In this document: positions 16,956-25,356 of the stretch, piece after piece
Numbering within the stretch: position 1 is the first letter of the stretch
How the letters are laid out: each line of letters opens with the position of its first letter
Assembly: GCF_016741875.1 (NCBI RefSeq)
Contig: NZ_JAERRF010000009.1
Location: forward strand, 310,001-374,000
DNA length: 64,000 bases
Direction of reading: 5' to 3'
From: Streptomyces coffeae
GTDB lineage: Bacteria > Actinomycetota > Actinomycetes > Streptomycetales > Streptomycetaceae
Notes under the pieces: model-generated
What the model was told of the DNA's origin: nothing
Database searches by the model: none
Seen by the model: the letters and a program-made list of their open reading frames with translations, nothing else
Made by a program: the position numbers and the translations under genes

Positions 16956-17909
16956 ATGAAGGCCGCACAGATCACCGGCTACGGGGCACCAGATGTCCTC
17001 CAGATCAACGAGGTTGACCGCCCCGCCCCCGCCGCGGGTGAGGTCCTGGTATCGGTCGAGGCGTCAAGCGTGAACGGACTCGACACGATCGTTCGCGCGG
17101 GAGGACTGCGGATCGTGACCGGACGCAGGTTTCCGATCGGTGTGGGTCTGGACTTCGCCGGTGTTGTCGCCGCAAAAGGTGCCGACGTGCGTCAGTACCA
17201 GGTTGGAGACCGAGTATGGGGCACGGTGCACCCACTCAAGCGGCACACCGTCGCTGGAGCTGCCGAATACGTCGTGGTCCCCGCAGACCGCGTCGGGCTC
17301 GCACCGGCGGACATCTCGCCGGTGGAGGCAGCCTCCCTGGTCGTCGCGGGAACAACAGCGCTGAGCGCACTACGGGACACACTGCACCTCGCCAGCGGTG
17401 AACGCCTCCTGGTACGTGGCGCCGCCGGCGGAGTCGGGACAGCCGCCGTGCAACTCGCCCATGCGATGGGTGGACACGTCACCGCGCTGTCCCGGGGCCG
17501 CCATGCCGGGGCACTGCGTGAGCTGGGAGCTGACGAGGTCTTCGACTACACCACCACCACGGCGGATCAACTCGGCCCGTTCGATGCCATCCTGGACACG
17601 GTCGGATCGGAACTGCACGGCTACCGGCGTCGGCTGACCCGCGAAGGCAGGATGGCCACCATCGCGCTGTCGGCATCCTCCGTGGCCGCGATCGCCGCGT
17701 CGAGTGTGCACGGCGTCCGCCGCATCCGCACGTTGAGCTCCAACCCGGATACCGTCGTGCTGCGTGACCTGGCCACGTACGTGACCTCTGGTGGACTGCG
17801 CCCCGTGATGGACAGCGTGTATCCGCTGGCAGACATCGCCGCGGCGCATCAGGCATTCGAGCGGGGCGGTGTAGTCGGCAAGCAGGTGGTAGCCGTGTCC
17901 GGGAAGTGA
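16956..17909 (+). CDS. Zinc-independent MDR alcohol/quinone oxidoreductase
   Basis: The 317-residue MDR protein has KAAQITGYGAPDVLQINEV at the N-terminus and SSVNGLDTIVRAG and IGVGLDFAGVVAAKG in the catalytic domain. The nucleotide-binding motif is VRGAAGGVGTAAVQLAHAMG, near residue 150. The NADP-ribose recognition segment VTALSRGRHAGALRELGADEVFDY follows. It is clearly paralogous in fold to the preceding MDR gene but diverged in sequence. ATG 16956 is seven bases after a GGAA stretch. It ends just before a strong hairpin. The substrate is unknown. Confidence 0.87.
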   Translation: MKAAQITGYGAPDVLQINEVDRPAPAAGEVLVSVEASSVNGLDTIVRAGGLRIVTGRRFPIGVGLDFAGVVAAKGADVRQYQVGDRVWGTVHPLKRHTVAGAAEYVVVPADRVGLAPADISPVEAASLVVAGTTALSALRDTLHLASGERLLVRGAAGGVGTAAVQLAHAMGGHVTALSRGRHAGALRELGADEVFDYTTTTADQLGPFDAILDTVGSELHGYRRRLTREGRMATIALSASSVAAIAASSVHGVRRIRTLSSNPDTVVLRDLATYVTSGGLRPVMDSVYPLADIAAAHQAFERGGVVGKQVVAVSGK

Positions 17910-18005
17910 CCAAGAAACCGGCTCTGAGAAGTCATCTCAATTGGTGTCGAGGAAGCGCCGAAACCCGGACAGCAACTCCACGATCGGCTCCTCGGATCAG
18001 GCCAA

Positions 18006-18040
18006 GGATGCCCGTCCGGCGGCTCGCCGGACGGGCATCC
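18006..18040. terminator. 16-bp perfect stem-loop
   Basis: GGATGCCCGTCCGGCG, loop GCT, then the exact reverse complement. It lies between the MDR gene ending at 17909 and the convergent gene ending at 18119, so it probably terminates both. Between 17910 and 18005 the minus strand encodes a short peptide tail (IVELLSGFRRFLDTN, stop), possibly the stub of a lost gene. Confidence 0.75.
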
Positions 18041-18118
18041 CGCACGGACGACGGCCCAGCCCCCAGCCGACAGGCGCACGAGGCGGACCACGGATGGCTG
18101 TTCAGGGGCAGGCGTTGA

Positions 18119-18934
18119 TCACTGCTGGCGGGTTCTGGATTGCGGGTTTGCGTCACGCCATCCTTGCCGAAGGAGGCGGTCCACCGCTTGCTCGAGCATG
18201 GTTCGCCCCTCCCCTGGATGCCACCAAAACGACCAGTTGACGTCGATCGTCATCTCGATGAACTCGTCGTACTCGAGCCCGTCCGGGTACACCGTGCCCG
18301 AGGACTTGTTCACCCTCAGCAGGAACGGATACCACACACTGGGCTCGGCCACGGTCACCCAGGTGCGGCCGTGCATGTGTTCATGAGGGACCAGAACGCG
18401 ACGCAGCTTGTTGTCGTGGTCGTCGATGCGCAGTTCATCGTTCTCGATGTGCCGGTCGGGTGCGGGCAGCCGGGCCCAGGTGTGGTCCACGCGCATCTCT
18501 GACCACGCCAGGCGCTTGCCTTCGGGCACCTCACACGGGTCGTCGAGGACGCGGTCGACCGCGGTGAGCATCGACTGCTCGTCCAGTGTTGGTGTCTCCA
18601 TGAGGTTCGGGTCCCCATGAAGTGAGCGGGCGTCAGGCGACGACTGCGACGTCTTCAGCAACCAGTTCCATCGCGGCGGGTTGCTGTCGGCCGGCCAGCC
18701 GTACTCGTCCACCCAGTTTCTGGTCACGCCGAACGTCATGGGCCTGATGAGCCCCTCGCACAGCTCGGCCAGCGCTCGGACAGCGCGGTGAGCGGTTGTT
18801 CGCTCCAGCACGATCGGATTCCGGTCGGGCATGGATTCCCACTGGAATCCGCACTCCAGCACGATCGTCTGGCTGTCGTTGAAGATGTAGTGCTCGGTCG
18901 GCTCTGGCGGCCCCGACACCCCGACGTCTCGCAT
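18119..18934 (-). CDS. Hypothetical protein, 271 aa
   Basis: I do not recognise a family. The protein is soluble, with no signal peptide or membrane segment, and rich in Trp, His and charged residues. Features include an N-terminal beta-like region (HYIFNDSQTIVLECGFQW) and a possible metal-binding stretch (VPHEHMHGRTWVTV). A C-terminal half rich in aromatics (TIDVNWSFWWHPGEGRTMLEQAVDRLLRQGW) follows. Codon usage is typical of its neighbours, which supports a real gene. ATG 18934 lies inside an inverted repeat (18922-18942), suggesting translational or autogenous control. It is convergent with the MDR gene. Confidence 0.7.
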   Translation of the reverse strand: MRDVGVSGPPEPTEHYIFNDSQTIVLECGFQWESMPDRNPIVLERTTAHRAVRALAELCEGLIRPMTFGVTRNWVDEYGWPADSNPPRWNWLLKTSQSSPDARSLHGDPNLMETPTLDEQSMLTAVDRVLDDPCEVPEGKRLAWSEMRVDHTWARLPAPDRHIENDELRIDDHDNKLRRVLVPHEHMHGRTWVTVAEPSVWYPFLLRVNKSSGTVYPDGLEYDEFIEMTIDVNWSFWWHPGEGRTMLEQAVDRLLRQGWRDANPQSRTRQQ

Positions 18935-18942
18935 AGACGTCG
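18922..18942. promoter_or_regulatory. Inverted repeat over the start codon
   Basis: CGACGTCT-CGCAT-AGACGTCG is a perfect 8+5+8 repeat whose spacer contains the start codon of the 271-residue hypothetical gene. It could be an operator or an RNA hairpin that masks initiation. Confidence 0.5.
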
Positions 18943-19282
18943 ATTATGCGGTGGAGAACAGCTTCAACGAATCTCAACGCTGAAAGGCCGCACGCGGCAC
19001 CCGACCAGACGTCTAACCGCACCGACGGGATGCCCCTCGTCGACGAGTACGGCGTTCCGGCCGCCGTCTTCTTCCGCGCCGGGTGCCGCAACTGCGGTGC
19101 CACGTACGGCAAGCCATGGTGCCGGACCGGCAGCACCCCTGTCCCCCGACGACGCCGCCGCCGCCGCCGACCCGAGGAACAACAGAACACCGCTGAGCGG
19201 TAGCGCCAAATCCGCTCCTGGGCCCGCCGATCGTAAGACCGGCGGGCCCAGGGTCACGGAGCCAGGGACGGCGCGCGGCGGG
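18943..19282. other. Intergenic region with a short unassigned plus-strand frame
   Basis: The 340 bases hold no confident gene. A plus-strand frame (about 18946-19203) contains a small zinc-ribbon-like segment (CRNCGATYGKPWC) followed by an Arg-rich tail. It has no ribosome binding site, so I do not call it. A terminator-like stem follows at 19217. Confidence 0.45.
19217..19252. terminator. 13-bp stem-loop terminator
   Basis: CCTGGGCCCGCCG, a 10-base loop, then CGGCGGGCCCAGG. It sits 31 bases past the stop of the HIT-like gene on the minus strand. Confidence 0.7.
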
Positions 19283-19762
19283 TCATGCCATCGAACGCAA
19301 CCGATCCAGTTCGCTCCCGATCGCATCCCGCAGCACATCATGCTGCGGTCCGAGCCTGAACCGCTCATCACTCCACCGGTCACGCGGATACCGCCACACC
19401 GGCGCGCCCACCAGCTCGGGCGGCTCCCATGCGAACCGCGGCCAGACGTGGGCATGCAGGAACGGGTCCTTGTTCCCCAGGATTTCCAGGTTGACCCGGC
19501 GGAAATCGGGGTCCAGGCGCCGACAGGCCCGCTCAACCGCTTCTCCGAGTCGGTCCATGTCGGACAGAAACGACAGCCGCTTGGCCTTCGGCAGGTCAGA
19601 CAGCCTCTCAACGCTGGGGTCGTCGACGAGCAGAACCGAGTAGCCCGGCAGGAACTGAACGTCGCCGATCCCGGCGAAACCGGATTCGAGCCGTCGCAGC
19701 ACGGTCGGGTTCTCACCGCGCAGAGCAGCCCCGATTCGATCTGTTCGCCAGTCACCTGTCAT
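19283..19762 (-). CDS. HIT-superfamily-like protein
   Basis: The 159-residue protein resembles diadenosine-tetraphosphate hydrolase-like HIT-fold proteins. The end of a beta-hairpin YSVLLVDDPSVERLSDLP is followed by LGEAVERACRRLDPDFRRVNLEILGN. The active-site-like strand is LHAHVWPRFAWEP, where H-x-H-x-x-P replaces the canonical H-x-H-x-H. The missing third histidine may mean altered or lost hydrolase activity. The C-terminal part is longer than the minimal HIT domain. ATG 19762 is the first start. A terminator follows. Confidence 0.65.
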   Translation of the reverse strand: MTGDWRTDRIGAALRGENPTVLRRLESGFAGIGDVQFLPGYSVLLVDDPSVERLSDLPKAKRLSFLSDMDRLGEAVERACRRLDPDFRRVNLEILGNKDPFLHAHVWPRFAWEPPELVGAPVWRYPRDRWSDERFRLGPQHDVLRDAIGSELDRLRSMA

Positions 19763-19870
19763 GGCCCGAACCTACCCCGACGGGATCACGGCTCGCCCTT
19801 CGCTCTCTCCGTGCTCGTCCTGGACCAACCCCGCGCGGAGTGCGGCGGATTGAGGCTCGGACGTCAGCGG

Positions 19871-20425
19871 TCAGTCGGAGACGGCCGCCACGCCCGCCCG
19901 GGCGTACTTCTCGTCCAGGTCACCGCTCGGTGCCCCGGCGACACCGATGCCCGCGATGGGGGCGTCGGCCGCCTTGACCGGGGCGCCGCCTCCCAGGAAG
20001 AGGGTGCCGGGTATGTCCTTGAGCTGCGGTGCCGTCTCCAGGCGCTTGACCAGCTCGGAGGTCGGGGCGTTCCAGGAGACGGCGGTGAACGCCTTCCGCT
20101 CGGCCGAGGCGTACGACTGCGGGCCCGCGCCGTCGCCACGCAGCGTGACCACCGTGTTGCCGTTGCGGTCGACCACCGCGACGGACACCTTCTGGCCGTC
20201 CTTCTCCGCGGCGTGCAGGGCTGCCTGCGCGGCGCGGGTGGCGGCGTCGGCCGACAGGTGCGTGGACCGGGTCAGATCCGTGTCGCGCGCCTCGGCCCGC
20301 GCCGGGACGGCCTGGGGGGCGGCCGGGGCGGCGGTGGCGGAGACGGCGCCGAACGCGGTCGCGCCGACCAGCGCGGTGGCGGCGGCCCCGGTCAGCACGC
20401 GGGCACGCGGGGACAACTTCTTCAT
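19871..20425 (-). CDS. hbpS: Secreted heme-binding protein, HbpS/GlcG family
   Basis: The 184-residue protein starts at ATG 20425 behind AAGGAG. It has a signal peptide (KK then a long Ala/Val/Thr core ending near ATAAPAAPQ), followed by a GlcG/HbpS-like domain. Family blocks visible are SADAATRAAQAALHAAEKDG, VSVAVVDRNGNTVVTLRGDGAG, AERKAFTAVSWNAPTSELVKRL and LFLGGGAPVKAADAPIAGIGVAGAP. In Streptomyces reticuli HbpS is an extracellular redox-responsive heme/iron-binding protein that modulates the sensor kinase SenS (established knowledge). Here the gene is divergent from a SenS/SenR-like pair, which strongly supports this identity. Confidence 0.85.
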   Translation of the reverse strand: MKKLSPRARVLTGAAATALVGATAFGAVSATAAPAAPQAVPARAEARDTDLTRSTHLSADAATRAAQAALHAAEKDGQKVSVAVVDRNGNTVVTLRGDGAGPQSYASAERKAFTAVSWNAPTSELVKRLETAPQLKDIPGTLFLGGGAPVKAADAPIAGIGVAGAPSGDLDEKYARAGVAAVSD

Positions 20426-20650
20426 CGGGGACTCCTTGGGCTCGGTACCGGGCGGTGGCTCGGTACGAGGGGTCGGTACGGGCGGAACCGGTCCGCCGGG
20501 CTCCATCTTCGAAGCGGGGCGGGGTCCGGGGCATCGGCGTACCGGCTGTCCCGACCGTGCATGATTGGGGGACACCGGTAGCCGATCGGTTGATGCGGGA
20601 CGCTCCCGGCCCGGGTTATGACTGCTGGGAGCCCTGGCAAGGAGACGTAC
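20426..20650. promoter_or_regulatory. Divergent hbpS/senS promoter region with TCGGTAC repeats
   Basis: Three copies of (C/G)TCGGTAC followed by G/C-rich bases occur at 20441, 20459 and 20472 on the hbpS-proximal side. They are candidate binding sites for the adjacent response regulator; this is inferred from position and repetition only. Confidence 0.4.
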
Positions 20651-22048
20651 GTGCACAGCAAGAGACCCCCGGCACCGGATCCGGACGCCCGCTGGCTGGG
20701 CCCGGTCATGCATACGGCGTTCTTCCTGCTGCTGGGAGCCTCACTGGCGCGCTTCCTGCTCCGGCACCCCGGAGAGCCCCGTACGCCGTGGGTCATCGCG
20801 CTCGGCGCGGCGCTGCTGACGCTGTACGCGCTGGGGCCGGTCCTCGGCCCGCGGCCGACGGATCGCGGGCCGCACGGCGGGCTCGCCCGGTCCGGTTCCG
20901 CCCCGCTCCGGTATCCGTCGTTCCGAACCCCGTGGCCCTGGCCCTGGCCCTCATCGTCCCGAACCCCGTCGCCCCGGGAGCCGTCGCTCCCGGATGCGTC
21001 GTCGTCCCTCTCCCTGTCGCCCGCCGGGCGGACACCGCTCCTGGGCCGGTTCGGCGCGATCGTCGTGATCTGGGTGGTCCTGGTGCTGCTCGCGCCGAGC
21101 TTCGCCTGGTGCGCCGTCCCGCTGTTCTACACCGGACTGCGCACCCTGCCCGTGCGGGCGGCCCTGCTGCTCGTCGCGCTCCTGACGGCGTTCATCGTCG
21201 CCGCCCAACTGCGGCTCGCGGGCGGCTTCGATCCCTATCTGCTGCTGGCCCCGCCCGCCGTGGCCGCCATCGCCACGGCGGTCTTTCTGCACATGGAGCG
21301 GCAGGCCGCCCGGCAGCGCGCGCTGATCGACGACCTGATCCGTACCCGTGAGGAGCTGGCCGCCACCGAGCGGCGCGAGGGGACGCTCACCGAGCGACAG
21401 CGGCTGTCCATGGAGATCCACGACACCCTGGCGCAGGGGCTGTCCAGCCAGCAGATGCTGCTCCAGGCCGCCGACCGCACCTGGGCCGACGACTCGGAGA
21501 CCGCGCGCCGCCACGTCCGTACGGCCGCCGAGATCGCCGCCCGCAACCTGGCCGAGGCACGCCGTTTTGTGCATGACCTGGCTCCGGCGGAGCTGGCGGG
21601 CGGTGTGCCACTGCACGAGGCGCTGCGGCTGCTCGCCACGCGCGAGCAGGACCCCGGACTGGAGGTCCGATTCCATCTCGACGGCGACCCGGCCCCGCTG
21701 CCGGACCGGGTGCAGTCCGCGCTGCTGCGCATCGCCCAGGGCGCGTTGGCCAACATCCGCGAGCACTCCGGCGCGGGGACCGCCGCCGTGACGCTGAGCT
21801 TCCTGGGCGATCAGGTGGTGCTCGACATTGCCGACGACGGACGGGGCTTCGACGCGGCCGCCGGCGTGCCTCGGCCGGTCGCCGAGACCCTCCCGGCCGG
21901 GGCAGTGCGCCACGTCGCGGGCCGGGGGCACGGTCTGCCCGCGATGCGCGCCCGTGCGGCCCAGCTCGGCGGCGCTCTCACCATCGAATCCGCGCCCGGC
22001 GAGGGCACCGTCCTGTCCGCCGCCGTCCCCCTGGAGACCGCCCCATGA
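20651..22048 (+). CDS. senS: Sensor histidine kinase, SenS-like (NarL-type HPK)
   Basis: The 465-residue protein has an N-terminal membrane sensor (hydrophobic segments near residues 18-35 and 43-63, and a cluster at about 130-215). A HisKA_3 dimerisation domain follows with the phospho-acceptor H257 in SMEIHDTLAQGLSSQQ, then a HATPase_c domain with DIADDGRGFD and GRGHGLPAMRARAAQLGG. GTG 20651 behind AAGGAG is preferred over ATG 20618. The region between the second and third hydrophobic segments (about 80-125) is a Pro/Ser/Trp-rich low-complexity stretch unusual for this family. Overlap with the response regulator by four bases shows coupling. In S. reticuli SenS senses redox stress together with HbpS. 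Confidence 0.85.
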   Translation: MHSKRPPAPDPDARWLGPVMHTAFFLLLGASLARFLLRHPGEPRTPWVIALGAALLTLYALGPVLGPRPTDRGPHGGLARSGSAPLRYPSFRTPWPWPWPSSSRTPSPREPSLPDASSSLSLSPAGRTPLLGRFGAIVVIWVVLVLLAPSFAWCAVPLFYTGLRTLPVRAALLLVALLTAFIVAAQLRLAGGFDPYLLLAPPAVAAIATAVFLHMERQAARQRALIDDLIRTREELAATERREGTLTERQRLSMEIHDTLAQGLSSQQMLLQAADRTWADDSETARRHVRTAAEIAARNLAEARRFVHDLAPAELAGGVPLHEALRLLATREQDPGLEVRFHLDGDPAPLPDRVQSALLRIAQGALANIREHSGAGTAAVTLSFLGDQVVLDIADDGRGFDAAAGVPRPVAETLPAGAVRHVAGRGHGLPAMRARAAQLGGALTIESAPGEGTVLSAAVPLETAP

Positions 22049-22713
22049 CCGCCTCCCCCTCGGACACCTGCCCGACGGCCCCGTCCGGCCCCGTCCGGAT
22101 CCTGCTCTGCGACGACCACGCCGTGGTACGCGCGGGGCTGCGGGCCCTGCTCGGCAGCGCGCCCGGGATCGAGGTCGTCGGCGAGGCCGGTCACGGCGAG
22201 GAGGCGGTCACCATGGCCGCCGTCCTGCGGCCCGACGTCGTCCTGATGGACCTTCAGCTCGGTGCCGGGATCAACGGCATCGAGGCCACTCGCAGGATCG
22301 CCGCGGCCGGGCCCGGTGCCCCGCACGTCCTGGTGCTCACCACCTACGACACGGACGCCGACATCACCCGCGCCATCGAGGCCGGGGCCACCGGCTATCT
22401 GCTCAAGGCCGAGCGCCCCGAGGAGTTGTTCGCCGCGATCCGGGCCGCCGCCGCGGGCCGTACGGCGCTGTCCCCGCCGGTCGCCCACCGGGTCATGGCG
22501 CAGATGCGGCGGCCGCGCCCCACCCTCACCGACCGGGAGCTCGACATCCTCGGCCAGCTCGCCCGCGGGCTGGGCAACCGGGAGATCGCCCGTGCCCTGT
22601 TCATCAGCGACGCCACGGTCAAGACCCATCTGGGCCGGATCTACAGCAAGTTGGGAGTGGACACCCGCGCGGGCGCGGTGGCGGTCGCCAAGGAACAGCG
22701 GCTGCTGCCGTGA
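22045..22713 (+). CDS. senR: NarL/LuxR-type response regulator, SenR-like
   Basis: The 222-residue protein has a receiver domain (ILLCDDHAVVRAGLRALLG). The phospho-acceptor is D69 in VVLMDLQLG, with the switch Thr region VLTTYDTD and the lysine in GYLLKAE. A C-terminal LuxR helix-turn-helix follows (TLTDRELDILGQLARGLGNRE, then KTHLGRIYSKLGV). The start ATG overlaps the kinase stop (ATGA). Its expected role is to regulate oxidative-stress genes, and probably hbpS itself, after phosphorylation by the kinase. Confidence 0.92.
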   Translation: MTASPSDTCPTAPSGPVRILLCDDHAVVRAGLRALLGSAPGIEVVGEAGHGEEAVTMAAVLRPDVVLMDLQLGAGINGIEATRRIAAAGPGAPHVLVLTTYDTDADITRAIEAGATGYLLKAERPEELFAAIRAAAAGRTALSPPVAHRVMAQMRRPRPTLTDRELDILGQLARGLGNREIARALFISDATVKTHLGRIYSKLGVDTRAGAVAVAKEQRLLP

Positions 22714-22838
22714 CCCTGCGCCGGACGCGGGACAGGAGCATGTCGACGGCGGGCGGCCGCCGTACTTGCCCTTGGCCACTGCGACCTCGTGCCCACACCT
22801 GTCACCGCTGACCCGTGCGCTGAGGGCCCTGCTCCGGT

Positions 22839-23324
22839 GTGTCGGCGTCGGTGGACATAATTCGGGCCGTGGACCTGAGACCGGAGCTGCTGCCCCCGAC
22901 GGTGAGCCAACAACACCTCGAGGAGCTGAGCTGCGAGATCGATCGGATCGCTGATCTGGTGGCGAGCCGTTCCACGGCCGCTGACGAGGCGATCCGGGCC
23001 TTCAACGCGAGGACGGGCCACGACTATGTGGCGCTCGACTTCGTCGAGAACTACGGCAGCAGGGATGTTGAGGAGTTCGCCAAGGAGGCCGCCAGACCCG
23101 CTCGGCCCCGGGTTGCGGAAATCTCGCGGGACGAACTCGTCGAGATCGTCCGCAGAGTCCTGATTGCGTCCCCGGAGAGCGACTACTACCTGCGGCTCCT
23201 CGAAATGAACGTGTCCCATCCCCGGGTCAGTGACCTGATCTTCCATCGCTCGGACGACTTCCAGGACCCATCTGCGGAGGAGATCGTCGATGAAGCCCTG
23301 AGGTACCAGCCGTTCGCGCTCTGA
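22839..23324 (+). CDS. Hypothetical acidic protein, about 150-161 aa
   Basis: The family is unrecognised. The protein is acidic and helical (SQQHLEELSCEIDRIADLVAS) with a DYVALDFVENYGSRDVEEFAKEAA segment and a C-terminal EEIVDEALRYQPF. It has no membrane or signal segment. The start is uncertain: in-frame GTG codons at 22839, 22851 and 22869 all lack a clear ribosome binding site. It resembles the general character of small actinobacterial immunity-like or SUKH-like proteins, but that is only an impression. Confidence 0.65.
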   Translation: MSASVDIIRAVDLRPELLPPTVSQQHLEELSCEIDRIADLVASRSTAADEAIRAFNARTGHDYVALDFVENYGSRDVEEFAKEAARPARPRVAEISRDELVEIVRRVLIASPESDYYLRLLEMNVSHPRVSDLIFHRSDDFQDPSAEEIVDEALRYQPFAL

Positions 23325-23515
23325 GGTGCGACGCGTCGGCCGGGCGGCACTGTGCCATCACGCCTGCCGGCAGTGCCTGCGCAGAGCCGCACCTCCACCG
23401 CCCGTTGCAGGGACCCGGGCAAAGACCTCGGCGGTCTGCGCCATGGACAACTCGTCACCGGCCAGATCGACCGACAGCGCGGCCGACCACGTTCCTGCCC
23501 GACTGACGGAGGTGG
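23325..23515 (-). pseudogene. Possible 3' remnant of an NmrA-like Rossmann protein
   Basis: On the minus strand, about 23470-23400, the frame reads WSAALSVDLAGDELSMAQTA followed by EVFARVP. This resembles the LDLAGDELTMDQLAEAFGRV segment of NmrA-type atypical short-chain dehydrogenases. Nothing upstream continues it: ku ends at 23522. It is probably a decayed fragment, and the assignment is tentative. Confidence 0.35.
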
Positions 23516-23521
23516 GCGCCG

Positions 23522-24427
23522 TCAGGACGCGGTCCGCTTCCTGGCCGCCTTCTTCGCCGGAGCCTTCTTGGCGGTCTTCTTGGCGGTCTTCTTGCTCGCC
23601 GCCTTCTTCTTGGACGGCATCGTGCGCACCTCACCCGTGCCGCCAGTCTCGCCGCGGGCCTCCTTGGCTGCCTTCACGCTGTCCTTCAGGGCGGCCATCA
23701 GGTCCACGACCTTTCCTTCGGGCCCGGCCGGAGCCACCATCTCCGGAGGCGCCACGCCTGCCGCCTTCGCCTCGATGACGGCTTCGACGGCTTCCCGGTA
23801 CTGGTCGCGGTACTGGCTGACCTCCGCCCCGCCGATGGCGTCCATCAGGGTGATGGCTTCGTCGACCTCGGAGTCGGAGAGATCCACGTCCTTCGGGGCG
23901 AGCCCTTCGCTGGAGCGGATCTCGTCCGGCCAGTGGAGCGCCTGGAGGACGATGGCATCGCCGACAACGCGCAACGCGCCGAGCCGCTCACGGTTGTGCC
24001 AGGCGAACTTGGCGATGGCCACCTTGTCGCTGCGCTCAAGCGCTTCTCGCAGCAGCGTGTACGGCTTGGCCGCGACGGCTCCGTCGCCTTGCAGATAGTA
24101 GGGGCGTCCGAAGCGGATCGGGTCCAGGGAATCGGCGGGAACGAATGCCTGCACGTCGATCGCCTTCGCGGTCGGCAGCGGCAGCTGGTCGAGCTCCTCG
24201 TCCGCGATGGGCACGAGGTTGTCCTTGCTCTCCTCGTAGGCCCGGCCGATCTCGTCCTGGCTCAGGACCTTGTCGTCGAGCTCGCAGACCTTGCGGTACC
24301 GGATCCGCCCGCCGTCGGCGGTGTGGATCTGCCGGAAGGACACCGAGTGGTCCTCGGTGGCGGGCAGCACCTTGATCGGGATCGTGACGAGCCCGAACGA
24401 CACGGCACCGGACCATACGGGGCGCAT
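23522..24427 (-). CDS. ku: Ku protein (non-homologous end joining)
   Basis: The 301-residue bacterial Ku begins RPVWSGAVSFGLVTIPIKVLPATEDHSVSF, the canonical opening. It continues with RIRYRKVCELDDKVL, the beta-barrel core and the arch region, ending in a Lys/Ala-rich tail (KKTAKKTAKKAPAKKAARK) that in actinomycetes extends DNA binding. ATG 24427 follows GGAGGT. Bacterial Ku binds double-strand ends as a homodimer and recruits LigD; no ligD gene is in this window. It is divergent from the DUF6233-type gene and not obviously in an operon. Confidence 0.95.
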   Translation of the reverse strand: MRPVWSGAVSFGLVTIPIKVLPATEDHSVSFRQIHTADGGRIRYRKVCELDDKVLSQDEIGRAYEESKDNLVPIADEELDQLPLPTAKAIDVQAFVPADSLDPIRFGRPYYLQGDGAVAAKPYTLLREALERSDKVAIAKFAWHNRERLGALRVVGDAIVLQALHWPDEIRSSEGLAPKDVDLSDSEVDEAITLMDAIGGAEVSQYRDQYREAVEAVIEAKAAGVAPPEMVAPAGPEGKVVDLMAALKDSVKAAKEARGETGGTGEVRTMPSKKKAASKKTAKKTAKKAPAKKAARKRTAS

Positions 24428-24526
24428 GGCTACCTCCACAGGCACCCCCCTGGGGGTGTCCAGCGTAGGTGAGGTCCGCACACCACGCTCCTGGTCACTC
24501 CGCACGGTATTCGAACGTAGGATCGA

Positions 24527-25003
24527 ATGGTGAGTGTGGACGAGTGGCGGTCGAAAGCCGGGCCGTGGGCCAGGGCCGAGCTCCCGGACGGCCAGGAGCT
24601 GGACGTCATCGTCACCGCCCGTACCCGCACGGCCGACGGCGCCTGGTGGTTCGAGGCGGAGGCCATCCTCCCGGCCAGACACGAGCACGCCGACGGCAGC
24701 ACCACGGTCATGGGCGCCCCCACCCCCATCAGCGTCCCCGCCGAGCGGATCACCCCGATCCCCGGCGAGAACTACAGTGGGCTGCCGACGGTCGGAGCGG
24801 TGGCGGGACGGCAGTGGGTCCTCGAAAAGCTCCACCAGTACAACGAGGAAGCCCCCTCCCGCCGTCTGCACCGCCGTGACTGCTGGCAGGCCCGGGACAG
24901 CCACACCCGCGTCACCACCGAGCAGGCAGTCGAGCTGTGCGCGGGCGAGGCGGACGTAGCGTTGTGCGACATCTGCCGTCCGGAGCGAGCCCTGCGGTGC
25001 TGA
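24527..25003 (+). CDS. DUF6233-type protein
   Basis: The 158-residue protein starts at ATG 24527 after AGGA. It has an N-terminal SH3-like beta region (ARAELPDGQELDVIVTARTR), the midsection QWVLEKLHQYNEE, and a C-terminal block RRLHRRDCWQARDS...LCAGEADVALCDICRPERAL. The C-terminal W/C-rich block recalls the DUF6233 family, which is largely confined to Streptomyces. Cysteines in DCW and CDICRP could bind metal. Function is unknown. It is divergent from ku by about 100 bases, so any link with DNA repair is only positional. Confidence 0.65.
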   Translation: MVSVDEWRSKAGPWARAELPDGQELDVIVTARTRTADGAWWFEAEAILPARHEHADGSTTVMGAPTPISVPAERITPIPGENYSGLPTVGAVAGRQWVLEKLHQYNEEAPSRRLHRRDCWQARDSHTRVTTEQAVELCAGEADVALCDICRPERALRC

Positions 25004-25356
25004 TCCGCACGCTTTCCGCTGGATCACGCGGTGCTCGCCGCGTTCGCCGAGCTCGCGCGGACCGCCGACGCCGGGTTCCGGCGGGTACTCGCGTCCGACG
25101 GCCACCTCTTGCTCGCCTTCTTCGAGTCGGAGGGTGAGCCGGTTACGGCGTTCGACCACAAGGCGGCGACGGCCTGCCGGTGGCCGATCGAAGCCGCACG
25201 AGGAGGAACGGTTCCGCCGGGGTCATCTGCTGATGCGCAAAGGCACGTAGCTCAGGCAATCGCCTGAACTGAAGGGGACGTTCAACGGTGCCGGCATGTC
25301 GGCGCGGGCGCAAGAAACGGCTTGCTGTGGTCGTTCCCGGCGATGAGGATGGCGCC
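25004..25356. other. Intergenic region with an unassigned short frame
   Basis: A plus-strand frame at about 25031-25267 (VLAAFAELARTADAGFRRVLASDG, then LLLAFFESEGEPVTAFD) has coding-like composition. It has no ribosome binding site, no recognisable family and a degenerate tail, so it may be a fragment. Nothing else is seen before the hydrolase start at 25357. Confidence 0.4.

Noticed and set aside
18946..19203. Small zinc-ribbon-like plus-strand frame
   Set aside because: CxxC-x6-C is suggestive, but there is no ribosome binding site and an Arg-repeat tail from low-complexity DNA.
25240..25290. Possible tRNA-like stretch near AGCTCAGGCAATCGCC
   Set aside because: No acceptor stem or T-loop consensus could be paired.
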